Below the pieces are notes generated by a model. The model ran no database searches, was not told the origin of the DNA, and worked only from the letters and a program-made list of their open reading frames with translations. From positions 186,001 to 250,000 of the forward strand of contig NZ_AHCA01000003.1 of assembly GCF_000238355.1 (NCBI RefSeq): 64,000 nucleotides of DNA. Direction: 5' to 3'. Positions 28,067 through 38,351 of the stretch are shown here, one piece after another. This stretch comes from Pseudoalteromonas haloplanktis ATCC 14393 (GTDB lineage: Bacteria; Pseudomonadota; Gammaproteobacteria; Enterobacterales; Alteromonadaceae). The stretch's first letter is position 1, and each line of letters begins with the position of its first letter. The translations under genes were made by a program, and so were the position numbers.

Positions 28067-29104
28067 ATGAGTGATTTTCCTATCACTGGCTGCTATTACT
28101 ACCCTAATAGCAGCCAGCATCAACAATGCAGCGCTAGTATCACTGGCGAATACTTGCAACTTATTGACTCTCAGCAACAAGTTATACTGTCTTCACCACT
28201 TGCAGATTGCCAGTCAGAAAGCCCTTTGCCGGGTATTGCATCCGCAATCAGCTTTTCTGAAGGGGGCCGCTTTGTGCCCCAGGATATACATTTTCGCTGG
28301 CCGTTTGCTCCAGATAAACAGGGACTTACTGAACGCTTAGAAAAAAATAAAGCGCTTATTTTACTGTCAATTATCTTAACGCCACTGCTATTATGGTTTA
28401 TTTTATACCGAGGCATCCCAGCCATCGCGGTATATAGCGTAAGCTTGGCCTCACCTAGTACCGTTGAAAATATGGGAGAGCAAGCTCTCACTGTGATTGA
28501 GAAAGTTGCTTTAGAGCCAACAATGCTCACTGAAGACCAGCAATCAGCATTACAGTTACAATGGCAAACGATGCTCAAGCAGCTGAATTTAGATGCCGCT
28601 AAATTTAGACTCTCATTTTATAAATCAGACTACTTGTCGGCTAATGCGTTTGCACTGCCACATGGCCGCGTTGTTGTTACCGATGAGCTTGTTAAGCTCT
28701 TAAATGATAAGCCGGACGCACTACGCGCAATTTTATTACATGAAATTGGTCATGTTGAGTACCAGCATGGTATTCGCCTGACCGCCCAAGCGGCAGCTAG
28801 TAGTATTGTACTCGCGGTTATTTTTGGTGACTTAGAAGGTATTACAGAGGTGGTTTTGGGTTCTGGCTCATCTTTTTTACAGCAAGCATTTTCACGGGAT
28901 ATGGAACGCGAAGCCGATCAATACGCCATCGAAAAATTAATTACATTAGGTTACTCTAGTCATGATTTTGCTGATGCAATTGAAGCCCTGCAAACACGCT
29001 TAGATGAAAAGGCTAAACTTGATGATAGCTGGTTAGAATACTTATCAACACACCCAAGCTCACAAGAGCGAATTGATTATGCGAGGCAATATAAGCCAAA
29101 ATGA
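28067..29104 (+). CDS. M48-family membrane metallopeptidase
   Basis: A 345-aa protein. A soluble N-terminal stretch is followed by a membrane segment (about 95-115) and a peptidase domain with HEIGH at 225-229 and the third zinc ligand Glu in MEREADQYA (about 282). That is the M48 (HtpX/Oma1-type) arrangement. Pairing with DUF898 is recurrent in gammaproteobacteria and suggests a shared envelope quality-control role, which is inference. The start directly abuts the previous stop codon. Confidence 0.88.
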   Translation: MSDFPITGCYYYPNSSQHQQCSASITGEYLQLIDSQQQVILSSPLADCQSESPLPGIASAISFSEGGRFVPQDIHFRWPFAPDKQGLTERLEKNKALILLSIILTPLLLWFILYRGIPAIAVYSVSLASPSTVENMGEQALTVIEKVALEPTMLTEDQQSALQLQWQTMLKQLNLDAAKFRLSFYKSDYLSANAFALPHGRVVVTDELVKLLNDKPDALRAILLHEIGHVEYQHGIRLTAQAAASSIVLAVIFGDLEGITEVVLGSGSSFLQQAFSRDMEREADQYAIEKLITLGYSSHDFADAIEALQTRLDEKAKLDDSWLEYLSTHPSSQERIDYARQYKPK

Positions 29105-29394
29105 CACCTGAGTTAACGCTAATTATTTTAGCCGCTATCATGATTGTGCTAGGATATGGTTTTATTTACCCACGCTTTGCGGGGAATGATTTTAAAAAAG
29201 TATCGATACAGGATTTATTTGCCACAGCGATCACTTTAACCATCGCAGGCAGCCTTTATTACAATTCGCACATAGCATTTAATTGGCTATGGTTTGAAAT
29301 GAATTGGTTTTGGTTCACCTTTTTAACTTATCTGGTCATTGAAGTACCAGTCTGTTTACTTTATGCCAAAAAGCATAATATGAAGTTTTCATAA
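29101..29394 (+). CDS. Small membrane protein of unknown function
   Basis: A 97-aa protein with three hydrophobic helices (about 4-22, 41-58, 65-88) and many Trp/Phe residues. I recognise no family. ATG overlaps the M48 stop by 4 bases, so it is translationally coupled to the peptidase. It may be a partner of that protease. Confidence 0.65.
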   Translation: MTPELTLIILAAIMIVLGYGFIYPRFAGNDFKKVSIQDLFATAITLTIAGSLYYNSHIAFNWLWFEMNWFWFTFLTYLVIEVPVCLLYAKKHNMKFS

Positions 29395-29413
29395 CACCTT
29401 TATTAGCATACAA

Positions 29414-29438
29414 AAAAAGCGCCAAATTGGCGCTTTTT
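29414..29438. terminator. Bidirectional Rho-independent terminator
   Basis: A perfect 10-bp stem AAAAAGCGCC/GGCGCTTTTT with a 5-base loop, between the convergent DUF898-M48 operon and speB. A and T runs serve both directions. Confidence 0.9.
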
Positions 29439-29456
29439 AATCTGCATTAAAACATA

Positions 29457-30380
29457 TTAATATTTGTGCTTTAGTGCCCATAAATGCAAAAGTTCACTGG
29501 CAATAGTGGCTGCGGCAATGGCAGTTAATTCACTTTGATCATACGAGGGGGACACTTCAACCACGTCCATACCAATCATATTAATGCCTTTCAGAGCACG
29601 TAATACTTTAAGTACTTTGTCACTGGTTAAGCCGCCACAGACTGGCGTGCCAGTACCTGGCGCGAATGCCGGATCTAAGCAATCTATATCAAAGGTGATG
29701 TACACAGGTAAATCACCCACTCTCGCTTTAATCTGCTCAGCAATCGTTTGCGCCGATAAATCATTAGCGGTCATCGCATCAATCACTGCAAACTCATGTT
29801 TGCTTTGGTCAAAATCAGTACGAATACCTATTTGAATGCTGTGTTCAACATCAATCAACCCTTCCTTTGGCGCATGATAAAACATGGTACCGTGGTCATA
29901 GCGAGAGCCATTACTGTAGGTATCTGTGTGGGCATCAAAGTGCACCAACGCCATTTTACCAAAACGTTTAGCGTGCGCGCGCAATAAAGGTAAGGTTACA
30001 AAATGATCGCCCCCTAACCCTAAAATTGTTTTGCCTTGGCTTAAAATACCTGTGGCCGCTTGTTCAAGCTTAGCGGTAAAGTACTCAGCATCACCAACTG
30101 GGTAAGTAAAATCCCCGGCATCCGCTACTTTTAAACGTTCAAATAATTTGAACGTCCACGGGTATTTTGTTTCTTCCCATGCTAAATGCACTGACGCTCT
30201 ACGAATCGCATCAGGGCCTAACCGCGCACCTGGCCGCCCCGAGGTTGCCATATCAAATGGCAAACCCAAGACAACAACATCCGCATTGATATCAGTGATA
30301 TTTTGTACCATTGGCTGACGTAAGAACGTCATGCCATTGGAATACAATGAGTGATCTGGATGATCAAACAAGGTGCCCAT
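29457..30380 (-). CDS. speB: Agmatinase
   Basis: SpeB hydrolyses agmatine to putrescine and urea. At 307 aa it shows all the ureohydrolase manganese motifs: GGDH, DAHTD, and [14 protein letters not shown]. It begins one base after the speA stop, so speA-speB is one operon giving arginine to agmatine to putrescine. The length matches the E. coli enzyme (306 aa). Confidence 0.95.
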   Translation of the reverse strand: MGTLFDHPDHSLYSNGMTFLRQPMVQNITDINADVVVLGLPFDMATSGRPGARLGPDAIRRASVHLAWEETKYPWTFKLFERLKVADAGDFTYPVGDAEYFTAKLEQAATGILSQGKTILGLGGDHFVTLPLLRAHAKRFGKMALVHFDAHTDTYSNGSRYDHGTMFYHAPKEGLIDVEHSIQIGIRTDFDQSKHEFAVIDAMTANDLSAQTIAEQIKARVGDLPVYITFDIDCLDPAFAPGTGTPVCGGLTSDKVLKVLRALKGINMIGMDVVEVSPSYDQSELTAIAAATIASELLHLWALKHKY

Positions 30381-30381
30381 A

Positions 30382-32295
30382 TTAAAGCTCTTCTAAATAA
30401 GTATAACCGTCTAAACCCGCTTGTAATTCATCAAGCACGCTTTGTTGCTCAGCTTGTGGTAGTTTTGCAGCCACCAGCTGTGCATATGAAGATTGAAAAC
30501 CTTCAACATCTAAGTGCACATAGCGCATCATATCTGCCACTGTGTCACCTTGATTAATTTCTACGATACTTGCTTCTCCTTGGTCATCCATAGTGATCAT
30601 CGCACTATGTGTATCACCGAATAGGTTATGCATATCACCTAAAATCTCTTGATAAGCACCCACTAAGAAAAAGCCCATTAAATACGGTTTTTCTGCACTA
30701 AATGCAGGCACTGGTAAAGTGCTCTCAATGCCTTGACCATCAACGTAATGATCAAGTGCACCGTCTGAGTCACACGTAATATCTAATAATACCGCACGAC
30801 GTTGTGGTGCTTCAGTCAGACCACTTAATGGTAATACTGGAAACACTTGATCAATTCCCCACGCATCAGGCAGTGACTGAAACAATGAGAAGTTAACAAA
30901 AAACTTGTCCGCTAACCGCGCATTAAGTTCATCAATAATCGGACGATGAAAACGGTTTTTATTATCCATGTGTTTATTAAGTTCATAACAGACACGTAGG
31001 TTAATTTGTTCTGCCCATGCACGTTGGGTTAAATCTAATAAGCCCATCGCAAACTGGTTATGCGCTTCAGCTAAATCACCTTGGCTATCATGGTATATCT
31101 CAATTAATGCACGGTCGTCCGTCAACACATGCAGTTGCTGCCATGAGGTCCACATATTTTTTAACAGTAGCGGTGCGTCTTCAGCAGGAGCCTGAATTTC
31201 TTCTGGCACATAGCTTTCAGTGCCGATAACGTTCGAAATAAGCACAGCATGATGCGCAGTTAATGCACGCCCTGACTCTGAAATAATAGTCGGGAACGGC
31301 TGCTCGTATTGCTTACAGATATCACCTATGGTGTACACTATATTATTCGCATACTCTGCCAAACTGTAGTTCATCGAGTTGTGAGATTGGCTACGAGTAC
31401 CGTCATAATCAACCGCTAAACCGCCGCCTACATCTAAACACTCAATATGAGCACCAAGTTTACGTAGTTCACAATAAAAACGCGCAGCTTCACTAACCCC
31501 CAAACGTACATCGCGAATGTTGGCCATTTGCGAACCTAAATGAAAATGCACTAACTGTACTAAATCAAGCTGATCAGTTTCTTTTAAGCGGTTCACAACA
31601 TGTAATACTTGTGAAGCCGATAAACCAAATTTTGATTTCTCACCGCCACTGGCTTGCCACTTACCTTTACCTTGTGATGCTAAACGTACGCGTATACCAA
31701 TGCGTGGTTTGACGTTAAGCTCTTTAGCTTGGCTAAGTACCATATCCAGCTCAGACAATTTCTCAAGCACGATATACACTTTATGGCCTAACTTTTCACC
31801 AATTAGCGCTAAACGCACATACTCTTGATCTTTGTAGCCGTTACACACAATCACTGCACTGGTTTTTTCAGCTAAGGCTAATACCGTTAATAACTCCGGC
31901 TTACTACCTGCTTCTAACCCTAGTTGTTTCTTTTCAATATTGGCTTGGCTGGCAACAATTTCTTCAACCACTTCACGTTGTTGGTTTACTTTTATCGGAT
32001 AAACAAGCAAATAATCTTTAGGGTAACCATAGCTTTCAATTGCGGTATTAAATGCCGCACATAAACTGTGTACGCGATGATGCAAAATTTGTGGAAAACG
32101 AACCAAGGCTGGTAAACTTAAGCCTTTGTCTTCTAGTTGTTTAGCGATATCAATAAGTGCAATGGTTTGCTCTGGGGCATCAGCCTTTGGCGCAACATAC
32201 ACATCACCTTGATCATTAATACCAAAAAAACCTTGGCTCCAATGACGAACATTGTAACTCGTGCGAGCTTGTTCTAGTGATGTTGTCTCTTTCAT
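30382..32295 (-). CDS. speA: Biosynthetic arginine decarboxylase
   Basis: SpeA is the fold-type-III (alanine-racemase-like) PLP enzyme that makes agmatine. At 637 aa it is close to E. coli SpeA. The PLP lysine is in YPIKVNQ (K102). HFHLGSQ, the glycine-rich [12 protein letters not shown] and the C-terminal catalytic Cys in [11 protein letters not shown] are present. It is unrelated in fold to the decarboxylase at 1040-2950, so the window encodes two independent basic amino-acid decarboxylases. Confidence 0.96.
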   Translation of the reverse strand: MKETTSLEQARTSYNVRHWSQGFFGINDQGDVYVAPKADAPEQTIALIDIAKQLEDKGLSLPALVRFPQILHHRVHSLCAAFNTAIESYGYPKDYLLVYPIKVNQQREVVEEIVASQANIEKKQLGLEAGSKPELLTVLALAEKTSAVIVCNGYKDQEYVRLALIGEKLGHKVYIVLEKLSELDMVLSQAKELNVKPRIGIRVRLASQGKGKWQASGGEKSKFGLSASQVLHVVNRLKETDQLDLVQLVHFHLGSQMANIRDVRLGVSEAARFYCELRKLGAHIECLDVGGGLAVDYDGTRSQSHNSMNYSLAEYANNIVYTIGDICKQYEQPFPTIISESGRALTAHHAVLISNVIGTESYVPEEIQAPAEDAPLLLKNMWTSWQQLHVLTDDRALIEIYHDSQGDLAEAHNQFAMGLLDLTQRAWAEQINLRVCYELNKHMDNKNRFHRPIIDELNARLADKFFVNFSLFQSLPDAWGIDQVFPVLPLSGLTEAPQRRAVLLDITCDSDGALDHYVDGQGIESTLPVPAFSAEKPYLMGFFLVGAYQEILGDMHNLFGDTHSAMITMDDQGEASIVEINQGDTVADMMRYVHLDVEGFQSSYAQLVAAKLPQAEQQSVLDELQAGLDGYTYLEEL

Positions 32296-32490
32296 TTATC
32301 TTTCTCTTTTATTTAATGAATGCCTTGCGGCTGTTGCGCGCATTAAAAGAAAAATAGCTTATCAAGTCCAACAAGTATTTTTGCTCGTAACGAGTGAGTT
32401 TTAGTGTCGATAGAATGGCAAGGTGTATGAAGCATAATTTGGGGATCAGCCTATGTTAATCCCCACATTATTTATATCTAAAAAGAAAAG

Positions 32491-32952
32491 TTATTGATTC
32501 AAGCCTAGTTCCATAAATAAGCTTTGCGGATTTTCAGTGTAGCTACCAAACGGGCCGCAATGTTGAAAGCCTAAGTTTTCATAAAGGCTAATTGATTTCT
32601 TTTGTTTTGGTCCAGTTTCCAGCCGGATCAAAGGAATTTGCTCCTCACCTGCATGATGCAGTAAAATTTGCATAATGCGCCGAGACAAGCCTTTGCCACG
32701 ATAACTTGGCTTCACATACAAGCGGCGTATTTCACCATAGGGGACGGTATCGAACTGTTTAACAATTGCGCCACACGCGACAATACCATCTTCATTCTTT
32801 AAGCCAATCGCATAGACATTTGGCTGGCCAAGTTCTTCAACTGATAACGATTGGGCCGTAGCAACCGGATACAGAGAGTTTATAAGTCTATCGATATCCG
32901 AGAAAACATTAATCACATCCTGATCATTAGGGGTTAAGTCGACTAACTGCAT
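32491..32952 (-). CDS. GNAT-family N-acetyltransferase
   Basis: A 153-aa protein with the GNAT core. Motif A reads RRLYVKPSYRGKGLSRRIM, with the R-G-K-G acetyl-CoA loop, preceded by VACGAIVKQF and followed by SISLYENLGF (motif B). The substrate is unknown. It is monocistronic, with a GGGGAT/ATCCCC inverted repeat just beyond its stop that lacks a U-tract. Confidence 0.85.
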   Translation of the reverse strand: MQLVDLTPNDQDVINVFSDIDRLINSLYPVATAQSLSVEELGQPNVYAIGLKNEDGIVACGAIVKQFDTVPYGEIRRLYVKPSYRGKGLSRRIMQILLHHAGEEQIPLIRLETGPKQKKSISLYENLGFQHCGPFGSYTENPQSLFMELGLNQ

Positions 32953-33198
32953 AAAAGCTCTAATTTATAATTATAATTTGATAGCAAACTATACCTAATT
33001 GCGACAAATGAACAACCCAGAATCTCAGATTTATCGTTTATTTATACCTTTATTTGTTACTACTTTTGTCTTGTGACTGTATTTTAATACTCTGTTAGTT
33101 ACTGTATATATTAAAGTTTTATAAAATAACAAGCTGTAACATCAAGTTCTATCGTGCAGCGCCGATAAGTTATATAAGGTATCGTTAAAGGAATAACA

Positions 33199-34590
33199 AT
33201 GAAACTAACTAATTTTAACCAAATACAGCAGATAGCGTTACAGAAAATGTCTGCTAATCGGGCCGCTGAATTTAAAACTGCAACGACTCTTATCGAACCA
33301 CAAGGTAACTTATCAAAACTGGAAAGCGCAGCAAGTACGCCCTTGCATGACCCCTTTAAAGGCCGTAGGTTTAACTTAGACTATACGCCCTCTTCCTATT
33401 TGGGTATGAAACATCACAGTATCGTTTCTAGTAATACCATTAACATGGGAGAAGCAATCACACAGCCGAGCTACCGCTATGGTGATTTTACAGATCACGA
33501 TGACATTAATGCTTTTTTAGATCAGGTGGATCGTCTAGATGGGGAGTTGAAAAATATGTTTCAACACCTAAGGCCAACCGCTGAATTACTTGAACTCGTA
33601 CAAAAGATGAGTGATGAAGAACTTACTGCATTTACCCAATTTGCTGTCAAAACCTCAAGTCATTTATTTGGTCTAGAAAACAACAATATTAGCGAGCAAT
33701 TAATTTCTTCTTTAAGCAAACTCTCAGATGATGCCCTAAGTAGTACAATCTCAACGATGGGTGAACTATTACAGCAAGGGAATGATTATGAAAAGCCAAT
33801 GTCACCAATCGGTGAGAATAAACATGGTAATGAAACATTAGAAATGATCAGCATGCCTGAAAACATTAATTGGTTTAAATCAAACTATAGCGCCAACACA
33901 GCAAAGTATGAGTTAGCAAATAACTATGCCGATTTATTAATTGAAAAAACTCTGAGCGAAAGCCAGCTTATCCAATTAAACGACCACCTGTCTGACAGTA
34001 CACTTGAGCAAAGCAGCAGTGTGATCGACATGATGAGTCTGTTGAAAACCCATCAAAACGATGATGTATTAGCCATGCTCAATGACGTTGATAAAGCCAG
34101 TGAGCCAAACTTATTAGACTATCTTGCACAACAAACTAATTATCAAGCGAATAAACAATATTACCAAATGGACAACGGTAAGTTTGTCGCCCAACAAGAC
34201 AATATAAGCTCAGACTCTAATAGACGTGAGCTTTATAACAATATCCTAAGCGCCTATAACGACATTGGCATGGGCTGGATAAATGATACTCTAGAGCAGT
34301 TCACTGGCACGCCTGCACAAATTCAAAACGAATTATGGCAAACACTACTTGATGATAAAGAGAAAATGCCTGAACAGTTTATCCACTCTGATTCAGTTGA
34401 AGCCTGGGCACTAAAAAATATTGCCCGTATCGAAAACGTATTTCACATAGCTCAAATGAATAAAATTTATGATTATAATAGCGAGCGACTCGTGCCTGAC
34501 TTGATCGGCCAACTTACCTTTTACAGCAGTGGCAACGTTCGCAGTTCAGTAGATAGTGAAGAGCCACAATCAGCTGAAAATCAACCGTAA
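33199..34590 (+). CDS. Orphan protein of unknown function, cysteine-free
   Basis: A 463-aa protein I do not recognise. It has no signal peptide, no membrane segment and no cysteine. It is acidic, Ser/Asn/Asp-rich and mostly helical in character. A short helical pattern recurs: MSDEEL (137-142), LSDDAL (175-180), LSESQL (252-257) and LSDSTL (264-269), suggesting degenerate internal repeats. A good ribosome-binding site (AAGGA) precedes ATG 33199. Its 3' end overlaps the convergent sulfotransferase remnant by 10 bases. Confidence 0.7.
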   Translation: MKLTNFNQIQQIALQKMSANRAAEFKTATTLIEPQGNLSKLESAASTPLHDPFKGRRFNLDYTPSSYLGMKHHSIVSSNTINMGEAITQPSYRYGDFTDHDDINAFLDQVDRLDGELKNMFQHLRPTAELLELVQKMSDEELTAFTQFAVKTSSHLFGLENNNISEQLISSLSKLSDDALSSTISTMGELLQQGNDYEKPMSPIGENKHGNETLEMISMPENINWFKSNYSANTAKYELANNYADLLIEKTLSESQLIQLNDHLSDSTLEQSSSVIDMMSLLKTHQNDDVLAMLNDVDKASEPNLLDYLAQQTNYQANKQYYQMDNGKFVAQQDNISSDSNRRELYNNILSAYNDIGMGWINDTLEQFTGTPAQIQNELWQTLLDDKEKMPEQFIHSDSVEAWALKNIARIENVFHIAQMNKIYDYNSERLVPDLIGQLTFYSSGNVRSSVDSEEPQSAENQP

Positions 34591-35200
34591 TCAAAAAACT
34601 TACGGTGCTCTGCGCCTGCCAAGTTGGCATTCACTTTATTGGGGTGTTTATATTCACGCCAGTTGGCGACATTTCGGCCAACATTTAATTTCGCAAAATT
34701 AGTATCGCCATCTGTCGGCATACCCAAGAACTGTTTTAGTTTTAACAAACTACCCGGCTCGCTCACATCAAGGGAGAGAAAATTATCACGACCTTTAAAA
34801 TATTCTAATACGGCATGTTGATGTTGTGTATAACAAGCTGCTAACTGACACTCAGTCAGTGGGTGAATATTAGGAAATGTTTGGTGAAAGCTGCGTTTTA
34901 AGACTGGGCTAAAATGGCCTGTTTTAAGGCACAAATGCGGTGCCATTTTTCAAGCAACATAGCTATTGATGGCAGCCATTGCTCTAAACCTCGGCTTAAA
35001 TAAACGAACCTTGAGTTGGGGAATAATGTGTCTAAGTGCATATAATCACTAAAACAGGGCGCATCAGATACTGCATCAGCCTTTTCAAACGCTTTTTTTG
35101 TAAACGCAGTATGAGCAACTAACAACCCCATTTCTAATAGCGCAACACTAATACTTGTTGTGCCTGTTCTGGGCAGCCCGATAATAAATACCTTAGACAT
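34581..35200 (-). pseudogene. Sulfotransferase-family gene broken by a one-base frameshift
   Basis: Two overlapping minus-strand frames (35200 to 34898, and 34946 to 34581) together make one sulfotransferase-like protein of about 206 aa. The first half has the PAPS-binding loop GLPRTGTTSIS and ends ...MLLEKWHRICALK. The second continues TGHFSPVLKRSF and ends near FFDYG. One extra A in the run at 34922-34925 would join them in frame. It is therefore a pseudogene, a sequencing error or, less likely, a translational frameshift. The start ATG 35200 fits the motif position. Confidence 0.8.
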
Positions 35201-35419
35201 TAAAAGTGACTCATTTATAAAGTAGCCGTTAGTATACACCCAACCAGCTCAAAAATTTTGGTATTCATGATCACTTTAAGGAACAATATGGTTTGTCTTG
35301 TGTAATAGGTGCAATTGTATTGAAGCGTAATCTTAAACACTTTGTTACGCAAAAATACTGTTCAAAAAAGCTGAGCAATTTATACTGTGGGCAATGTTGT
35401 TATGATCTGAGGTTTTCAC

Positions 35420-36148
35420 GTGCAGTTTACGCAAGGTATGGAGTATTTTTTTTCGGGCTTTAAATTGATCACTCAAAAAGGCCTAAAGCGCTTTGTGTTC
35501 ATTCCTTTATTGATCAATATAGTGCTGTTTGGTAGCTCATTATTCTTCTTATACGGCTGGCTTACTGAAGGTTTTGCTTATTTAACTAATCTGTTGCCAA
35601 CATGGCTAAGTTGGCTCGAGTGGCTAATGTGGCCAATTGCTGTATTAGTTATTTTATTTAGCTACAGCATGGTGTTTACGGTGATCACTAACTTTATTGC
35701 TGCACCGTTTAATGGCTTACTCAGCGAAAAAGTTGAATTATATTTAACGGGTCAAAAAATAAATGATGATGGTTTAGCCGATATCGTTAAGGATGTGCCA
35801 CGCATGCTTGGCCGCGAGTGGACTAAGCTTTGCTATTACTTACCGCGCGCAATCGGCTTTTTTATTTTACTCTGGATACTCCCTGTAATTGGTCAGGTAC
35901 TGTGGGTTATGTTCACCTGCTGGATGTACGCAGTGCAATATAAAGATTATGCGTTTGATAACCATAAAATCGGCTTTCGAGAAATGAAGCTAGATCTAAA
36001 GCAAAAACAAGGTTTATCGTATGGATTTGGGTTGGCCGTCATGCTATTGACTGCAATACCTATCATAAACCTGATCGTAATGCCCGTTGCAGTTTGTGGT
36101 GCAACACGGTTATGGGTTGATAATTACCGGCCTCATTACCGCAATTAA
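35420..36148 (+). CDS. cysZ: Sulfate transporter CysZ
   Basis: A 242-aa inner-membrane protein of the CysZ/EI24 family, which passes sulfate for cysteine synthesis. About four to six hydrophobic segments flank a central amphipathic region, and the N-terminal GMEYFFSGFKLI and FIPLLINIVLF match the family pattern. The GTG start is supported by TGAGG 7 bases upstream. It ends in a strong terminator. No cysK follows, unlike E. coli. Confidence 0.87.
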   Translation: MQFTQGMEYFFSGFKLITQKGLKRFVFIPLLINIVLFGSSLFFLYGWLTEGFAYLTNLLPTWLSWLEWLMWPIAVLVILFSYSMVFTVITNFIAAPFNGLLSEKVELYLTGQKINDDGLADIVKDVPRMLGREWTKLCYYLPRAIGFFILLWILPVIGQVLWVMFTCWMYAVQYKDYAFDNHKIGFREMKLDLKQKQGLSYGFGLAVMLLTAIPIINLIVMPVAVCGATRLWVDNYRPHYRN

Positions 36149-36159
36149 AGGAAGTTACT

Positions 36160-36187
36160 AAAAAGCACAGCCAAGGCTGTGCTTTTT
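36160..36187. terminator. Bidirectional terminator between cysZ and rlmM
   Basis: A 13-bp perfect stem AAAAAGCACAGCC/GGCTGTGCTTTTT with a 2-base loop as drawn (4 if the last pair opens), between convergent genes. Confidence 0.9.
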
Positions 36188-36211
36188 GCATTTTACACTG
36201 GGCCATACTTT

Positions 36212-37297
36212 TTAGCTGTATAAGCTCTGTGGCACTTTAGTCACGTTCAAATGAACGGTGATCTCTTCTCTGTCATGATAAAGGTGCTTAGCTTGTAATT
36301 CATAACTGATACCGTATTTATCGAGCTCTTCTTTGATCATCGTTAAACACTCATAAACACTGTCAAAACGTTTTTTCATGGGTAGCTTTAAATTAAATAT
36401 TAGCTCTTTCGCATAAGCGTTGACCGCCCAGTCAATCATCAGGCTAGTTACTTTAGTTGGTTTTTCGACCATATCGCATACCAACCAAGTGATATTTCTT
36501 TTTTCAGGACGGTACTTAAAGCCATCTACACGAAAATGCTTAACTTGCCCTGTTTCCATTAAATCGTCATTCATTGGGCCGTTATCAATAGCACTGACAA
36601 ACATACCACGACGCACTAATTGATAGGTCCAACCGCCAGGGCAGGCACCTAAATCAACACTGCGCATACCAGCTTGTACACGAGCTTCAACCTCATTAGG
36701 CGGGATAAATACATTAAATGCCTCATCGAGCTTTAACGTTGAGCGACTTGGCCCATCACTTGGCATCCGCAAACGTAATATTCCCATAAAAAATGGCGAA
36801 TTATTATAGCTATAGGAATGACCAACATACGCCGTGTTATTCGATAAAAACATCACATGCATTACCGGGCGATTCGCTTTTGGTTCGCGTAGCACGGTAT
36901 TTTGTTTCTCTAACGCTTTTTTAAGAGGAGTTGATATTTTTTTGCAGAAGGTTAACAGCTCTTTGCCTTCGTTAGTGTCTGGTGTTTCTACACGCAGCTC
37001 TGAGCAAAGCGGAAAATCGACGGCTGCTTTTACAATTTCGCCAACCCGGTCTTCAACAGGCATATTTTCAAGTAAAGTGCCTGCAAACCATTGACGAGCA
37101 AACACCATATTTTTGAAATCAACTTTTTTGATGATTTCGTCGCTATGCTGTGCTTCAAAGCATTCATAAATAACATAGCCGGTATTTGGCTTTGCTTTTA
37201 CATACCCTGCAAAACCTTGCTCTGCGGCATGAAATGTTATTTCAGCAGCGGCATCATTTTCAAAACCACTGCGACAGTAAATCACTACACTTGACAT
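36212..37297 (-). CDS. rlmM: 23S rRNA 2'-O-ribose methyltransferase RlmM
   Basis: RlmM methylates C2498 of 23S rRNA. The 361-aa protein has an N-terminal THUMP-like domain and a Rossmann methyltransferase domain with the SAM motif VDLGACPGGWTYQL. The K-D-K-E type catalytic set is consistent with RrmJ-like enzymes. It follows ygdD (DUF423) and gcvA as in E. coli gcvA-ygdD-rlmM, with one hydrolase gene inserted. Confidence 0.93.
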   Translation of the reverse strand: MSSVVIYCRSGFENDAAAEITFHAAEQGFAGYVKAKPNTGYVIYECFEAQHSDEIIKKVDFKNMVFARQWFAGTLLENMPVEDRVGEIVKAAVDFPLCSELRVETPDTNEGKELLTFCKKISTPLKKALEKQNTVLREPKANRPVMHVMFLSNNTAYVGHSYSYNNSPFFMGILRLRMPSDGPSRSTLKLDEAFNVFIPPNEVEARVQAGMRSVDLGACPGGWTYQLVRRGMFVSAIDNGPMNDDLMETGQVKHFRVDGFKYRPEKRNITWLVCDMVEKPTKVTSLMIDWAVNAYAKELIFNLKLPMKKRFDSVYECLTMIKEELDKYGISYELQAKHLYHDREEITVHLNVTKVPQSLYS

Positions 37298-37335
37298 AAA
37301 AACCCTTTAATTGCGCACTTGCGCGATATTCTCTA

Positions 37336-37704
37336 TTAAAACTTGAAGCGTGCCACTTGCACTAATAAAATAGCCCAACCAATGATCAAGCAGACTCCGC
37401 CAAGCGGCGTAATTGGCCCTAGCCACTTTTGTCCAGTGATTGCTAATAAATATAAACTGCCACTAAAAAGCACAATACCTGTGATAATAAACCAACCAGC
37501 CCAACTTAAGTTAATTCCCCACTTAATTAAAATGGCAACCGCAATTAACGCAAGGCCATGCACCATCTGATATTCTGCCGCAGTTTTAAATACGCCAATT
37601 GCGTATTCAGACACTCGGCTTTTTAAACCATGGGCTGCGAATGCACCCAACACCACAGCCAGCATACAAAATAAGCTACCTGCCATTAAAAATAGTTTAA
37701 TCAT
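37336..37704 (-). CDS. DUF423 membrane protein (YgdD-like)
   Basis: A 122-aa protein with four hydrophobic helices and the N-terminal GAFAAHGLKSR typical of DUF423. Function unknown. It sits between the hydrolase and rlmM in the same orientation, matching E. coli ygdD next to rlmM. Confidence 0.88.
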   Translation of the reverse strand: MIKLFLMAGSLFCMLAVVLGAFAAHGLKSRVSEYAIGVFKTAAEYQMVHGLALIAVAILIKWGINLSWAGWFIITGIVLFSGSLYLLAITGQKWLGPITPLGGVCLIIGWAILLVQVARFKF

Positions 37705-37715
37705 AATTGTTCCTG

Positions 37716-38348
37716 CTAAATATACTGCTTAATAAAACTCACCGCCTGATCTGCCGCGATTTGCTGATTGCCTTCTTGCGTAAAACCACTGCGTTTACGT
37801 GGTTTTAATGAATGATCGCCATCTGGCAGCCACACAAAATCAGGACGCTTATCAAGCTGCATCTGAGTTAACTCTTCACGGGTGCCAAATGTGTCTCGCT
37901 CACCTTGGAGCACCATAAACGGGTACGCTATTTTACCAAAGTGATCAATACGTAACTTGTCAGGCTTACCTGGTGGATGAAATGGATAACCAAATGCCAA
38001 TACACCTGCAATGGCCGGTGTTGAGGTTCGCGCTTCACTGGCAAGCATTGATGCCATACGCCCGCCCATCGACTTACCACCAATAAACAGCGGTAGTTCA
38101 GGCTGTGCCATGGTTAATATTCGCTCAAAATAATCCAGTAATTTAGGAGCCCGATCCGGTGGTCTGCGTTTGTTAGTTTGCTTGGCGATTTGCATATATT
38201 CAAAATCAAACAAGCCAACATCAATACCCTGCGCTGCAATTAATTGCGCAATCTGTTGCATAAATTCAGAATCACTTCCTGCACCCGCACCGTGGGCAAA
38301 CATAAACTGCGCTTTCGCGGGTGACTTACTTTTGATCCATTCAATCAT
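37716..38348 (-). CDS. Alpha/beta hydrolase (KANL3/Tex30-like)
   Basis: A 210-aa cytoplasmic alpha/beta hydrolase. FAHGAGAGSDSEFM forms the oxyanion region, the nucleophile Ser is in GGKSMGGRMAS, the acid is probably Asp in QGERDTFG, and the base is His in DGDHSLKP. The KPRKRSG tail is usual in this subfamily. It is inserted between gcvA and ygdD relative to E. coli. The substrate is unknown. Confidence 0.85.
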   Translation of the reverse strand: MIEWIKSKSPAKAQFMFAHGAGAGSDSEFMQQIAQLIAAQGIDVGLFDFEYMQIAKQTNKRRPPDRAPKLLDYFERILTMAQPELPLFIGGKSMGGRMASMLASEARTSTPAIAGVLAFGYPFHPPGKPDKLRIDHFGKIAYPFMVLQGERDTFGTREELTQMQLDKRPDFVWLPDGDHSLKPRKRSGFTQEGNQQIAADQAVSFIKQYI

Positions 38349-38351
38349 TAT

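Noticed and set aside
32441-32464. GGGGAT/ATCCCC hairpin as terminator of the acetyltransferase gene
   Set aside because: The stem is short, the loop is 12 bases and there is no U-tract, so it is not called as a terminator.
34898-34946. Programmed -1 frameshift in the sulfotransferase
   Set aside because: The local C-TTA-AAA-C context is not a good X-XXY-YYZ slippery heptamer, so a simple indel is more likely.
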